Part shown: one piece after another, positions 37,776 through 45,894 of the stretch
How the letters are laid out: the number at the start of each line of letters is the position of its first letter
Position numbering within the stretch: position 1 is the stretch's first letter
NCBI GenBank assembly: GCA_029257805.1
Contig: JARIAR010000012.1
Location: 1-58,520 of the forward strand
Direction of reading: 5' to 3'
DNA length: 58,520 bases
Origin: Blautia sp.
GTDB taxonomy: Bacteria > Bacillota > Clostridia > Lachnospirales > Lachnospiraceae
Translations under genes and position numbers: made by a program
Notes under the pieces: generated by a model
The model's input: the letters and a program-made list of their open reading frames with translations, nothing else
What the model was told of the DNA's origin: nothing
Database searches by the model: none

Positions 37776-38908
37776 AGATACGTATGTATAATGTAGGATA
37801 CGGAGATTGTTTTTGCCTGCGCGACCGAAAAGGAAGTCTTCTTGTGGATTTTGGGACTACAAACAGCCGGATTGAGGGCCATCCCAGAAAAGAAACATTT
37901 GATGTGATCATCTCGGATCTTACAACTATTGATAAAAAGAATCTTCTTCTCACGCATTTCCATTTGGATCACCTGTCAGGGCTTTTATATATGATGAAAC
38001 ACCGTAACAGTTCTTATGAATTTGGGAAGATTTATCTTCCGGATGTGTTTTCGGAAGAAACGATGAGCCGAACCCTTACCCTTCTTCTTCTGGCGGATCT
38101 TGAGAAAGATTCCTGTCTTCCCAGCAGGCAGGTAAGTTTATTTGCACTTGTGGAGGCACTTTGCAAAAAACCACAGAAAGTAGAACTTTTAAGCAGAGGG
38201 AAGATTTTTGAAGATAAATATCAGGCATTGTGGCCGGATAAAAATGTGATACGGTATGAGACGGAGCAAGTATATAAAATTCTGGAGCAGGAGCAGGCAA
38301 AAGGTCTGGAAATGCTTTTGGCATTTGCAGAAAAACTTCGGAAGATTTTATTTTCCATGACAGTGGATAATGAAAAAGAGGAAGTGTGGGATCCCCGTCA
38401 TCTTGAGAGAGAGTTTCGGGAACTGCGTGCCACTGAAGAATTTAAAGAGCTGCTGCTTTTTCTGGAAGAAAAGAAATTATTCCTCCGTCGCTTTAAAAAT
38501 AAGATAAGTGTTGTATTTCAAAATAAAAATGATGGAGAATTAAATCTCCTTTTTACAGGTGATGTGGAAAAAGAACATCTGCATAGGATCGTGGAAAATT
38601 ATGATCACCGGATTCCTCTTTTTGAACATTACTGGTGTATTAAAGTTCCCCATCATGGTACACAGGATCATTATTTTGATTTTGGAAAATTTACACCGGA
38701 AAATATGTTGATTTCTAATGGGATTCATTATGCCAACAGCAAAAAACAGTCAAAAGAGCTTCGGACTTCTTCTCAGTACGGGGGCCTTTTCTATATAAAT
38801 GATGCGCATATGTATTGTTCCAATTACGACTGTTGTGACGGGTATGAAAATGGATGTACATGCAAGGAGTGTGATGTAATCTCTCCGGCATATTATAAAG
38901 ATATTTAA
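37772..38908 (+). CDS. Metallo-beta-lactamase-fold protein with Cys-rich C-terminus
   Basis: ATG 37772 is coupled to the GNAT gene by a four-base overlap. 378 residues. The MBL metal site reads THFHLDHLSG (about residue 57), LLFTGDVEKEHL and VPHHGTQDHY, in the ComEC/Rec2-like order. A roughly 130-residue helical insertion separates the first two motifs. The tail has six cysteines in the pattern C-x4-C-C-x6-C-x-C-x2-C (YCSNYDCC ... CTCKEC), which could bind zinc. No signal peptide or membrane helix is seen, so it is a cytoplasmic hydrolase, perhaps of nucleic acid or a phosphodiester. The substrate is not known. Confidence 0.8.
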   Translation: MKIRMYNVGYGDCFCLRDRKGSLLVDFGTTNSRIEGHPRKETFDVIISDLTTIDKKNLLLTHFHLDHLSGLLYMMKHRNSSYEFGKIYLPDVFSEETMSRTLTLLLLADLEKDSCLPSRQVSLFALVEALCKKPQKVELLSRGKIFEDKYQALWPDKNVIRYETEQVYKILEQEQAKGLEMLLAFAEKLRKILFSMTVDNEKEEVWDPRHLEREFRELRATEEFKELLLFLEEKKLFLRRFKNKISVVFQNKNDGELNLLFTGDVEKEHLHRIVENYDHRIPLFEHYWCIKVPHHGTQDHYFDFGKFTPENMLISNGIHYANSKKQSKELRTSSQYGGLFYINDAHMYCSNYDCCDGYENGCTCKECDVISPAYYKDI

Positions 38909-38950
38909 AAATAGGATGGTGCACGTTGCTGTGCAGGAAAGGAAATTTAT

Positions 38951-39463
38951 ATGAAACGTTTACTTGTAGTTGTGGATATGCAGAAAGATTTTATTGATGG
39001 TAGTCTCGGGACAGCAGAAGCACAGAAGATTGTGCCCAATGTTGCAGAAAAGATAGAAAAATATCAGGCAGCCGGGGATGAAGTAGTGTTTACGTTTGAT
39101 ACGCATTACGAAAACTATATGGAGACCCAGGAAGGAAAACGCCTGCCGGTTCCTCATTGTATAAAAGGAACACCGGGATGGGAACTGGATAAAATGTTGC
39201 AGAAATTTTCAGGAAAACAATTTGAGAAACCGGCATTTGGAAGTAAAGAGCTGGCTGCCTGGGCTGCAGATCAGGAATATTCCGGGATTGAACTGGTAGG
39301 ACTTTGTACCGATATCTGTGTGATCTCCAATGCACTTTTACTAAAAGCATATCTTCCGGAAACCCCTGTTTCTGTAGATAGTACCTGTTGCGCAGGGGTA
39401 ACTCCGGAAAGTCATAAAAATGCCCTTGAAGCAATGAAAATGTGCCAGATTGATGTACACTAA
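38951..39463 (+). CDS. Cysteine hydrolase, isochorismatase/nicotinamidase-like
   Basis: 170 residues. The catalytic Asp is in LVVVDMQKDFIDGSLG, and the nucleophile Cys is in ELVGLCTDICVISNALLLK. A TFDTHYENYMETQEGKRLPVPHC segment matches the metal-binding region of nicotinamidases. It probably deamidates nicotinamide or a similar small amide. An AGGAAAGG site lies just upstream. It is 12 bases from the next gene. Confidence 0.85.
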   Translation: MKRLLVVVDMQKDFIDGSLGTAEAQKIVPNVAEKIEKYQAAGDEVVFTFDTHYENYMETQEGKRLPVPHCIKGTPGWELDKMLQKFSGKQFEKPAFGSKELAAWAADQEYSGIELVGLCTDICVISNALLLKAYLPETPVSVDSTCCAGVTPESHKNALEAMKMCQIDVH

Positions 39464-39474
39464 TATAAGAACGT

Positions 39475-40728
39475 ATGAAACAGATTGCAGATTTACATAT
39501 ACACTCCAGATATTCCATGGCAACAAGTAAGGATGGAAATCCTGAAAACCTGGATTTATGGGCAAGAAAAAAAGGAATTTCCATAGTTGGAACAGGAGAT
39601 TTTACACATCCTGCATGGAGAAGAGAATTAAGAGAAAAACTGCAGCCGTCAGAAGAAGGGATGTATTGCCTGAAGAAGGAGTACAGACATCCGGATACCG
39701 TGTTTATGGAAGAGAAGGCTCCACGGTTTGTAGTTTCCGGGGAAATTAGTTCCATTTATAAAAAAGACGGAAAAACAAGGAAAGTTCACAACCTTGTTCT
39801 TCTTCCGGGATTGGAAGAAGCGGATCTCCTTTCAGAGAAATTAGAAAAAATTGGAAATATCCACGGAGATGGGCGACCGATTTTAAAGCTGGACAGCCGG
39901 GACCTTTTAGAAATGGTTCTGGATGTTACACCGCGGGGAATCTTAATTCCGGCGCATATTTGGACCCCTCATTTTGCGGTTCTGGGAGCAAAGTCCGGAT
40001 TTGACAGTATAGAAGCCTGCTATGGCGATATGGCTCCTTATATATATGCACTGGAAACAGGATTGTCTTCTGATCCGCTTATGAACAGGAAGCTGACAGC
40101 CCTTGATTCGTATTATCTTGTATCTAATTCCGATGCCCATTCTCCTTCTAAGTTGGGGAGAGAAGCAACCCTTCTTGATATCCCGTTCTCGTATGAGGGA
40201 ATTTATCAGGCGTTTCGAGAGGGAAAAGGTCTTCTTGGAACATTGGAATTTTTTCCAGAAGAAGGAAAATATCATTACGACGGACATCGGAAATGCGGAG
40301 TCATGCTAAGTCCTGAAGAAGCGGCGGCAGTGGGAGGAATTTGTCCTGTTTGCGGAAAGCCTCTTACAATGGGAGTTGCCCATCGTATTCTGGAGCTTGA
40401 AGAAAAAGAAAGAAAGGCTGTATCCAAAAAAGAAGCCAAAAAAGAAACGTATCGTCCCTATGAAAGTCTTGTTCCTCTTCTGGAAGTGACGGCAGTTTGT
40501 GCAGGATATTCCGTAACAAGCAAAAAAGTACAGGGAATGTATGAGCGGATGATACAAACTTTAGGATCAGAATTTAATATTTTAAGGGACATTCCTCTGG
40601 AAGACATAAAAGTTCAAGGAAATTCTTCGGTGGCAGAGGCAATAGGAAGGCTTCGCAGAGGAGAAGTGGAAAGAATTCCGGGATATGATGGAGAATATGG
40701 AAAGATTCAATTGTTTCCTTCTAAATAG
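39475..40728 (+). CDS. Endonuclease Q family protein (PHP domain)
   Basis: 417 residues. The PHP metal motifs are ADLHIHSRYS at the N-terminus, VGTGDFTHP, GEISSIYK, a central PAHIWTPHFA and SNSDAHSPSKLG. After the PHP domain come a zinc-knuckle type KCGVML ... CPVCGKPL and a C-terminal segment with YERMIQTLGSEFNIL. This order matches archaeal and bacterial EndoQ (TIGR00375), which nicks DNA 5' of deaminated bases such as hypoxanthine and uracil. The activity of this copy is inferred from family. It adds to the two glycosylases encoded 4-5 kb upstream. Confidence 0.85.
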   Translation: MKQIADLHIHSRYSMATSKDGNPENLDLWARKKGISIVGTGDFTHPAWRRELREKLQPSEEGMYCLKKEYRHPDTVFMEEKAPRFVVSGEISSIYKKDGKTRKVHNLVLLPGLEEADLLSEKLEKIGNIHGDGRPILKLDSRDLLEMVLDVTPRGILIPAHIWTPHFAVLGAKSGFDSIEACYGDMAPYIYALETGLSSDPLMNRKLTALDSYYLVSNSDAHSPSKLGREATLLDIPFSYEGIYQAFREGKGLLGTLEFFPEEGKYHYDGHRKCGVMLSPEEAAAVGGICPVCGKPLTMGVAHRILELEEKERKAVSKKEAKKETYRPYESLVPLLEVTAVCAGYSVTSKKVQGMYERMIQTLGSEFNILRDIPLEDIKVQGNSSVAEAIGRLRRGEVERIPGYDGEYGKIQLFPSK

Positions 40729-40742
40729 AAAGGGATAAAGGT

Positions 40743-41249
40743 ATGGCAAAAAAAATTGGAATTATTTCAGATACTCATGGCCTTTTACGGCAGCAGGTTG
40801 CAGATATTTTAAAAGACTGTGACTGCATTTTTCATGGAGGCGATATTAATAAGCAGGAAATTCTTGATGAACTGGGAACCATGGGAAGTCTTTATGCAGT
40901 TCGTGGGAATAATGATAAAGAGTGGGCAGAAGGTCTTGCAAAAACTTTAAAGTTTACCATAGAAGGCGTGCATTTTTTTATGGTGCATAATAAAAAAGAT
41001 GTTTCATGGGAACTGGGAGATACAGATGTGGTGATTTTTGGACACTCCCATAAATATTTTGAAAAAGAAATAGACGGACGTATGTGGTTAAATCCGGGAA
41101 GTTGCGGCCCTCGTCGGTTTGATCAGGAAATTACGATGATTCTTATGTATGTAGATGGAACAGAGTACCGCTTTGAAAAAGTGATAATCGATCCTGAACC
41201 GAAGAAAGGAGATGTGAGATGGAAAAAGAACCAAGAGACTGGAAAATGA
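40743..41249 (+). CDS. YfcE/MJ0936-type metallophosphodiesterase
   Basis: 168 residues with the calcineurin-like motifs ISDTHG, FHGGDI, VRGNND, and GHSHKYF, followed by LNPGSCGPRR. It is a cytoplasmic phosphodiesterase with an unknown natural substrate. The start is 14 bases after the EndoQ-like gene. The 3' end overlaps the following gene by 31 bases. Confidence 0.9.
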   Translation: MAKKIGIISDTHGLLRQQVADILKDCDCIFHGGDINKQEILDELGTMGSLYAVRGNNDKEWAEGLAKTLKFTIEGVHFFMVHNKKDVSWELGDTDVVIFGHSHKYFEKEIDGRMWLNPGSCGPRRFDQEITMILMYVDGTEYRFEKVIIDPEPKKGDVRWKKNQETGK

Positions 41250-41683
41250 TCATAGGGATTGGGATTCTTCTTGTTGTATTTGCAATAGTAGGAGGTTCTT
41301 TCTGGAAAATGGTTGGAAAGCAGGCGGAGCTTGTGGCAGAACAGGAGAAAAAAGAAGAAGAGGAAGCAATCACAGCTATTTATATAGAAGCAGGAGAAAC
41401 ATTGAAACAACCTGTATTTGTAGATACAAAAACAGAGACAGTCTTTACGGCAAAAGTTCCGGAAGATGGAATTTATAATAAAAAGGGAACTCTTATAGAA
41501 GGGGATGTTCTGGAAGTAGGAGATGTTGTTAAAGTTTATGGAGATGGTATTATGACACTTTCCCTTCCGGGAAATTATCCGGGAGTTACAAAAATGAAGC
41601 GTGTACGCAGGGCGTCTTTGGAGGAAACGGAAAAATATAAAAAAATGATAGAGGAACTTATGGATTCTGCAGTTGCAGAATAA
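41219..41683 (+). CDS. Membrane-anchored protein of unknown function
   Basis: 154 residues. ATG 41219 has an AGAAAGGAGATG site inside the end of the preceding gene, giving a 31-base overlap. One N-terminal helix (MIIGIGILLVVFAIVGGSFW) is followed by a charged segment (EQEKKEEEE) and a beta-rich domain with GDVLEVGDVVKVYGDG that looks like a small OB- or SH3-type barrel. The barrel should lie outside the cell. I do not recognise a named family. Confidence 0.7.
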   Translation: MEKEPRDWKMIIGIGILLVVFAIVGGSFWKMVGKQAELVAEQEKKEEEEAITAIYIEAGETLKQPVFVDTKTETVFTAKVPEDGIYNKKGTLIEGDVLEVGDVVKVYGDGIMTLSLPGNYPGVTKMKRVRRASLEETEKYKKMIEELMDSAVAE

Positions 41684-41699
41684 TACGAGGAGAGAAAAA

Positions 41700-42065
41700 A
41701 TGAAGTACGTGAGACAGTTTGGAATTATTTTGCTGTTGTCCACTTTGGGAGAAGTATTGCATGTTTTGCTTCCGTTCCCTGTTCCGGCAAGCGTATATGG
41801 TCTTGTACTTATGCTGGGCGCCTTAATAAGTGGAATTCTGAAAATAGAGCAGGTAAAAGAGGCAGCAGATTTTCTTATAGAGATCATGCCGGTGATGTTT
41901 ATTCCGGCAGGAGTCGGACTATTGACTTCCTGGAGCGTTTTAAAACCAGTGTGGTTTCCCATTGCAGTTATTACGGTACTGACGACAGTGATTGTAATGG
42001 TAGTGACAGGTCATGTTGCACAGTTTGTAATTCGCAGGGAGAGGAGCAGGAAGAAAAGTGATTGA
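41700..42065 (+). CDS. lrgA: CidA/LrgA family holin-like protein
   Basis: ATG 41700 after ACGAGGAGAGAAA. 121 residues, about four membrane helices, with the family segments PASVYGLVLMLGAL, EIMPVMFIPAGVGLL and a basic C-terminus. LrgA/CidA proteins affect murein hydrolase activity and, more recently, pyruvate or small-acid transport. It overlaps lrgB by eight bases. No LytSR two-component pair is adjacent. Confidence 0.9.
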   Translation: MKYVRQFGIILLLSTLGEVLHVLLPFPVPASVYGLVLMLGALISGILKIEQVKEAADFLIEIMPVMFIPAGVGLLTSWSVLKPVWFPIAVITVLTTVIVMVVTGHVAQFVIRRERSRKKSD

Positions 42066-42750
42066 GTTTATTGAAAATTCTGTATTTCTGGGAGCCCTTC
42101 TTACACTTGGCGCTTATGAGATAGGACTTCTTTTAAAGAAAAAATTTAAAATGGCGGTGTTTAACCCACTTTTGATTGCTATATTTTGTGTGATCGGTAT
42201 TTTGTGTATATTAGATGTAGATTACGAAACCTATGAAGAAGGAGGAAGGTATGTTAGTTATCTTTTAACTCCGGCTACCGTATGTCTGGCAGTTCCTTTG
42301 TATCAGCAGCTTCAGCTTTTAAAGAAGAATATAAAGGCAATTATGGCAGGGATTGCTGCGGGAGTGCTGGCAAGTCTTGTAAGTGTCTTTGCACTGGCAA
42401 AGTTATTTTCTCTTTCTCATGAGCAGTATGTTACCCTTCTTCCAAAGTCCATTACCACTGCTATTGGAATGGGAGTTTCAGAAGAACTGGGAGGAATTGT
42501 TACAATTACAGTTGCCGTGATCATTATTACGGGTGTTCTGGGAAATATGATAGCAGATGTGGTATATAAAGTAGCAAAAATAGAAGAACCTATTGCAAAA
42601 GGATTAGCGCTTGGCACGTCCGCCCATGCAATTGGGACGGCAAAAGCTATGGAATTGGGACAGGTGGAAGGTGCTATGAGTAGTCTGGCGATTGCTGTGG
42701 CAGGGCTTCTTACTGTAATCGCATCTTCTATATTTGCAGGGCTGGCATAA
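42058..42750 (+). CDS. lrgB: LrgB family protein
   Basis: GTG start at 42058, overlapping lrgA. 230 residues with several membrane helices, PKSITTAIGMGVSEELGG and GTSAHAIGTAKAMELG being family signatures. It is the usual partner of LrgA. A compact terminator begins at the stop codon. Confidence 0.93.
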   Translation: MIEFIENSVFLGALLTLGAYEIGLLLKKKFKMAVFNPLLIAIFCVIGILCILDVDYETYEEGGRYVSYLLTPATVCLAVPLYQQLQLLKKNIKAIMAGIAAGVLASLVSVFALAKLFSLSHEQYVTLLPKSITTAIGMGVSEELGGIVTITVAVIIITGVLGNMIADVVYKVAKIEEPIAKGLALGTSAHAIGTAKAMELGQVEGAMSSLAIAVAGLLTVIASSIFAGLA

Positions 42751-42775
42751 AAAGAACCGGAAAGGTTCTTTTTTT
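42751..42775 (+). terminator. Rho-independent terminator after lrgB
   Basis: Stem AAAGAACC-GGAAA-GGTTCTTT (42751-42771) continuing into a T-run. Confidence 0.88.
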
Positions 42776-42796
42776 GTGCATTTTTCATAAAAATAA

Positions 42797-42892
42797 ACAA
42801 ATGTTCGATAAAATATCGAAAACCTATTTCCTTTCTGTTTAAACATGTTATAATAAAGAAAAACGAAAACATGTTCGGAAAACATGTTCGAT
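42797..42892 (+). promoter_or_regulatory. Repeat-rich promoter upstream of the WYL-regulator operon
   Basis: An extended -10 (TG-T-TATAAT, 42846-42854) is surrounded by repeats. AACATGTT occurs at 42842-42849, 42868-42875 and 42881-42888, that is at steps of 26 and 13 bases; the last two lie in a tandem GAAAACATGTTCG (42865-42890). Upstream is the perfect inverted repeat TTCGATA-AAA-TATCGAA (42804-42820). The 14-mer CGAAAACATGTTCG differs at two positions from the Gram-positive SOS box CGAACATATGTTCG. Candidate binders are LexA or the WYL protein encoded downstream. Confidence 0.6.
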
Positions 42893-42914
42893 ATAAATAG
42901 GGAGGAAATGAAAT

Positions 42915-43109
42915 ATGTGGAAGACAAAAGATAAGAAAAAGTTACCGCCTTCTATGGCGATGATTATTGGAGCGATTGTAACAGCAGAGATCATGGTAAT
43001 GATCGCTATGATTTTGAATATTGATTTTTTTCGAGGGGATATTATTGCCCTGATATTTGCTTTTATGGTATTATATTTTGGAGTAGTAGCAGTATTAACA
43101 GATAAATAG
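42915..43109 (+). CDS. Small membrane protein, 64 aa
   Basis: ATG 42915 with an AGGGAGGAAATG site. A basic N-terminus (MWKTKDKKKLPPS) is followed by two hydrophobic helices (MAMIIGAIVTAEIMVMIAMIL and IIALIFAFMVLYFGVVAVL) around a short loop. No family is recognised. It sits between the repeat-rich promoter and the WYL regulator, 10 bases before the latter, so it is probably a target or partner in the same response. Confidence 0.7.
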   Translation: MWKTKDKKKLPPSMAMIIGAIVTAEIMVMIAMILNIDFFRGDIIALIFAFMVLYFGVVAVLTDK

Positions 43110-43119
43110 GAGAAGTGCT

Positions 43120-44109
43120 ATGTCCAAATCATTCCAGCAAAAACAAAAAATTTTATACGTTGCGCAGATGCTTATGGAGGAAACGGATGAAAAGCATCCT
43201 CTGAGCATGCGGGGAATGATTGCTTATCTGAAACATAAGGGGATAAAAGCAGAACAGAAAAATTTAAGTGAAGATCTTACGGTCTTGCAGGATATGGGAA
43301 TGGAAATAAAATACCGCAGATGCAGACCTTCCGGATATTATCTTGTTTCACGAAAGTTTGAAATGGATGAAGTACGGATTCTTTTGGAACTTGTGCATTC
43401 ATCAGCACTTCTTGCAGACAACAGAAAAAAGATCCTTTTACAGAAACTGGAAACGCTAACAAGCATTCACAATGCGAGGGAATTGAAAGAACATCTGATC
43501 ATTGATAAAAGCAAAAAAACCGGAGCAGAGGAGACTTATGAGTGTTTGCGGCTGGCGTATGATGCCATGGATAAGGATTGTCAGATCAGTTTCTGGTATT
43601 ATAAATGGAGTCTGACAGAGGAGAATCAGCTTACAAGAAGCGGAGAGCGTCTGTTATTCAGTCCATGGGGGATTGTCAGTCGGGATGCACGTTATTATAT
43701 GATCGGAATAGATAACAGAAGCGGAATTGTAAAAAACTGCCGTTTGGACAGAATGAAAGATGTCAGGCTGGAAAAAGAAAACCGTACAGGAGACAGTTTT
43801 TTTCGAAATATAAATGCGGTAGAGTTTGCTACCAAAACATTTGGAATCCTGGGGGGAAATGAAGGGGAGGTCTTTCTGGAGTTTAAGAGAGAACTTTTGG
43901 GAAAAGTGGTGGATCACTTTGGAGAGAATATCCAGATCGTTCAGGCAGGGGAAGAAAAATTTACTGTTAGTGTACAGGTAAGAGCAGGAAAAGAGTTTTT
44001 CGGGTGGCTTACAGGAATTGGAACCGATGCGAAGATTATACAGCCTGAAAATATCTTGGTAGAATATAAAAAATATTTGAAAAAAATATTGGGAAATTAT
44101 GGTGTATAA
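43120..44109 (+). CDS. WYL-domain transcriptional regulator
   Basis: 329 residues. The N-terminal winged helix has HPLSMRGMIAYLKHKGIKAEQKN and LSEDLTVLQDMGMEI. The WYL domain spans about residues 145-225 (ISFWYYKWSLTEEN, LFSPWGIVSRDARYYMIGID, RLDRMKDV), and a WCX-type C-terminal extension follows (VFLEFKRELLGKVVDHFG). WYL proteins sense ligands such as nucleic-acid pieces and often control defence or DNA-damage genes. The repeat cluster at 42797-42892 may be its own operator. birA follows 38 bases after the stop. Confidence 0.87.
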   Translation: MSKSFQQKQKILYVAQMLMEETDEKHPLSMRGMIAYLKHKGIKAEQKNLSEDLTVLQDMGMEIKYRRCRPSGYYLVSRKFEMDEVRILLELVHSSALLADNRKKILLQKLETLTSIHNARELKEHLIIDKSKKTGAEETYECLRLAYDAMDKDCQISFWYYKWSLTEENQLTRSGERLLFSPWGIVSRDARYYMIGIDNRSGIVKNCRLDRMKDVRLEKENRTGDSFFRNINAVEFATKTFGILGGNEGEVFLEFKRELLGKVVDHFGENIQIVQAGEEKFTVSVQVRAGKEFFGWLTGIGTDAKIIQPENILVEYKKYLKKILGNYGV

Positions 44110-44147
44110 CCGGTTATGTGGAAGGATGGTTTTGTGCAGGAGGAAAC

Positions 44148-45122
44148 ATGACAGTAAAATCAAGATTGTTGGAAATTTTAGAACAGAATAAAGGAAAGAC
44201 CTTATCCGGAGAAGCTCTGGCTGAAGAACTGGACTGCACAAGAGCAGCTGTTTGGAAAGCTGTGAAAGGATTGCGGGAAGAAGGATATACGATTGAAGCT
44301 GGTCCAAATAAAGGTTATATGTTGTCGCCGGAATCCAATTTACTGTCCGCAGAAGCAATTCGTCTTCATTTAGACACTCCGTCTAAAGTTATGGTGTATA
44401 AAGAAGTAGATTCCACAAACAGAGAGGCACGAAAGGCGGCTATGGAGAGAGAAGCCGGAGAGGGATCGGTGATTGTGGCGCATCAGCAAAATGCTGGAAG
44501 AGGAAGACGAGGAAGAACCTTCTATTCTCCGAAGGATGCCGGATTATATATGAGTATTATACTGGAGCCAAAAGGGAAGCTGAAAGATAATCTGTTTCTT
44601 ACCACTTCTGCTGCAACTGCGGTATATAGAGCGGTAAAAAAGGTATGCGGCATTTCTCTTGAAATTAAGTGGGTAAATGACTTGTTTTTTAATGGAAAAA
44701 AAGTATGCGGTATTCTGACAGAAGCAGTGACGGACTTTGAAAGCGGCGATATTGAATTTGCCGTTGTGGGGATTGGGTTAAATCTTTATTGGGAAAAAGG
44801 AAAATTTCCCAGAGAACTTGAGAATGTAGCAGGTGCTCTTTGTTCGAGTAAAGAGGAAGCCGGGAGAATCGACCGAAATTTTCTTGTGGCAGAGATTGTA
44901 AATTGTCTTTTGGAAGAAGTAAAAGAGCAAAAGATTTCTCAGATATATGTTCGTCATAATATGGTTCCTGGAAAGAAAATTCGAATTCTGGACGGCGAAA
45001 AGATCAGAGAGGCAGAGGCGATTCGGATTTGTTCAGATGGGAAATTGTTGGTTCGTGAAAAGAATGGAGAAGAAACAGCGCTGTCTTATGGGGAGGTTTC
45101 TATCCTTGTAGAAGAAAAATAA
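44148..45122 (+). CDS. birA: Biotin-protein ligase and biotin operon repressor
   Basis: ATG 44148 after GCAGGAGGAAAC; the upstream in-frame GTG at 44118 is less likely. 324 residues in three domains: N-terminal HTH (SGEALAEELDCTRAAVWKAVKGL), catalytic core with the biotinyl-AMP loop QQNAGRGRRGRTFYSP and KWVNDLFFNGKKVCGILTE, and a C-terminal SH3-like domain. It attaches biotin to AccB (K114), which is encoded at 29277-29723, and the HTH suggests control of biotin genes outside the window. Confidence 0.95.
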   Translation: MTVKSRLLEILEQNKGKTLSGEALAEELDCTRAAVWKAVKGLREEGYTIEAGPNKGYMLSPESNLLSAEAIRLHLDTPSKVMVYKEVDSTNREARKAAMEREAGEGSVIVAHQQNAGRGRRGRTFYSPKDAGLYMSIILEPKGKLKDNLFLTTSAATAVYRAVKKVCGISLEIKWVNDLFFNGKKVCGILTEAVTDFESGDIEFAVVGIGLNLYWEKGKFPRELENVAGALCSSKEEAGRIDRNFLVAEIVNCLLEEVKEQKISQIYVRHNMVPGKKIRILDGEKIREAEAIRICSDGKLLVREKNGEETALSYGEVSILVEEK

Positions 45123-45135
45123 ATATGAAAGAAAA

Positions 45136-45173
45136 AAACTCCAGCTGCACTTTTCATACAGCTGGAGTTTTCC
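45136..45173. terminator. Rho-independent terminator, bidirectional
   Basis: Perfect 12-bp stem AAACTCCAGCTG/CAGCTGGAGTTT (45136-45147 with 45159-45170) between convergent birA and the minus-strand membrane-protein gene. Confidence 0.88.
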
Positions 45174-45178
45174 ATTTC

Positions 45179-45871
45179 TTATTCCTGAATCTGTTGAGAA
45201 GGAGATTCGGTATTATCTGAGTCTTCCGTTGCTTTTTTTGCAGGTTCTTCAGAAGCGGGCTCCATATTTTCTGCTGGTTCAGAAACAGGAGCTGGCTCTT
45301 CCGGCTGCTGATATGGGGGATAAGGTTCCCAACGATATTCAGATTCCTCATAGTAGTCATCATTACTATGTCTTTTGTTGTTAAGCAAATAAAGACCTGC
45401 GATTAAAAGGAAGATGCCAATTACAATTTGAGGAAGCCTGTATCCAAAAGTGTCGAACATATTTGCAAAAGGTTCAGGAATGATCCAGTATAAGATATCA
45501 GAAAGTCCTCTCCAGATAACGGAAATACCAAGGAGTGTCAGTAATATGGCAACAGCGAAATGGTATTTCTGGAAGAAGGTTCCGGCTTCTCCAATCAATT
45601 CGTCCAGATGAAGAACATAGTTATCTTCTAAAGAATAAAATTCCTCATCAGACAGGGATTTCAGATTGTGTACATTGTAAAAACTGTAAAACCATACGAT
45701 TGGTGCAAATAAAATCAAAATATCTAATCCTGTTCCTGCGCCGATTGCAAAAATCAGGAAAAAGAGAAGCATGATACTGATTCCCTGTTTTTTAAATCCC
45801 AGATACATTTCTCCGGCTCCTGGAATAAGAGAAGAAATAAAAAGTAATAGTCCTTTTTTCTTTTTTTGCAT
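45179..45871 (-). CDS. Membrane protein with Pro/Glu-rich tail, sigma-factor operon
   Basis: 230 residues. The N-terminus resembles a TM2-type membrane hairpin (LLLFISSLIPGAGEMYLGFKK). About four helices follow, and a hydrophilic tail rich in Pro, Glu and Ser occupies the last 70 residues (PPYQQPEEPAPVSEPAEN). A GAGGCAACTATT site precedes the ATG. It lies 23 bases after the anti-sigma gene on the same strand, so it is probably the third gene of the ECF sigma operon and may act in envelope stress or signal input. Specific function unknown. Confidence 0.7.
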   Translation of the reverse strand: MQKKKKGLLLFISSLIPGAGEMYLGFKKQGISIMLLFFLIFAIGAGTGLDILILFAPIVWFYSFYNVHNLKSLSDEEFYSLEDNYVLHLDELIGEAGTFFQKYHFAVAILLTLLGISVIWRGLSDILYWIIPEPFANMFDTFGYRLPQIVIGIFLLIAGLYLLNNKRHSNDDYYEESEYRWEPYPPYQQPEEPAPVSEPAENMEPASEEPAKKATEDSDNTESPSQQIQE

Positions 45872-45894
45872 AATAGTTGCCTCCGTTCTATAAA

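Noticed and set aside
42751-42914. CRISPR array at the short repeats.
   Set aside because: Repeats are 8-13 bp with irregular short spacing and lie in a promoter; there are no 20-40 bp repeats with unique spacers and no cas genes.
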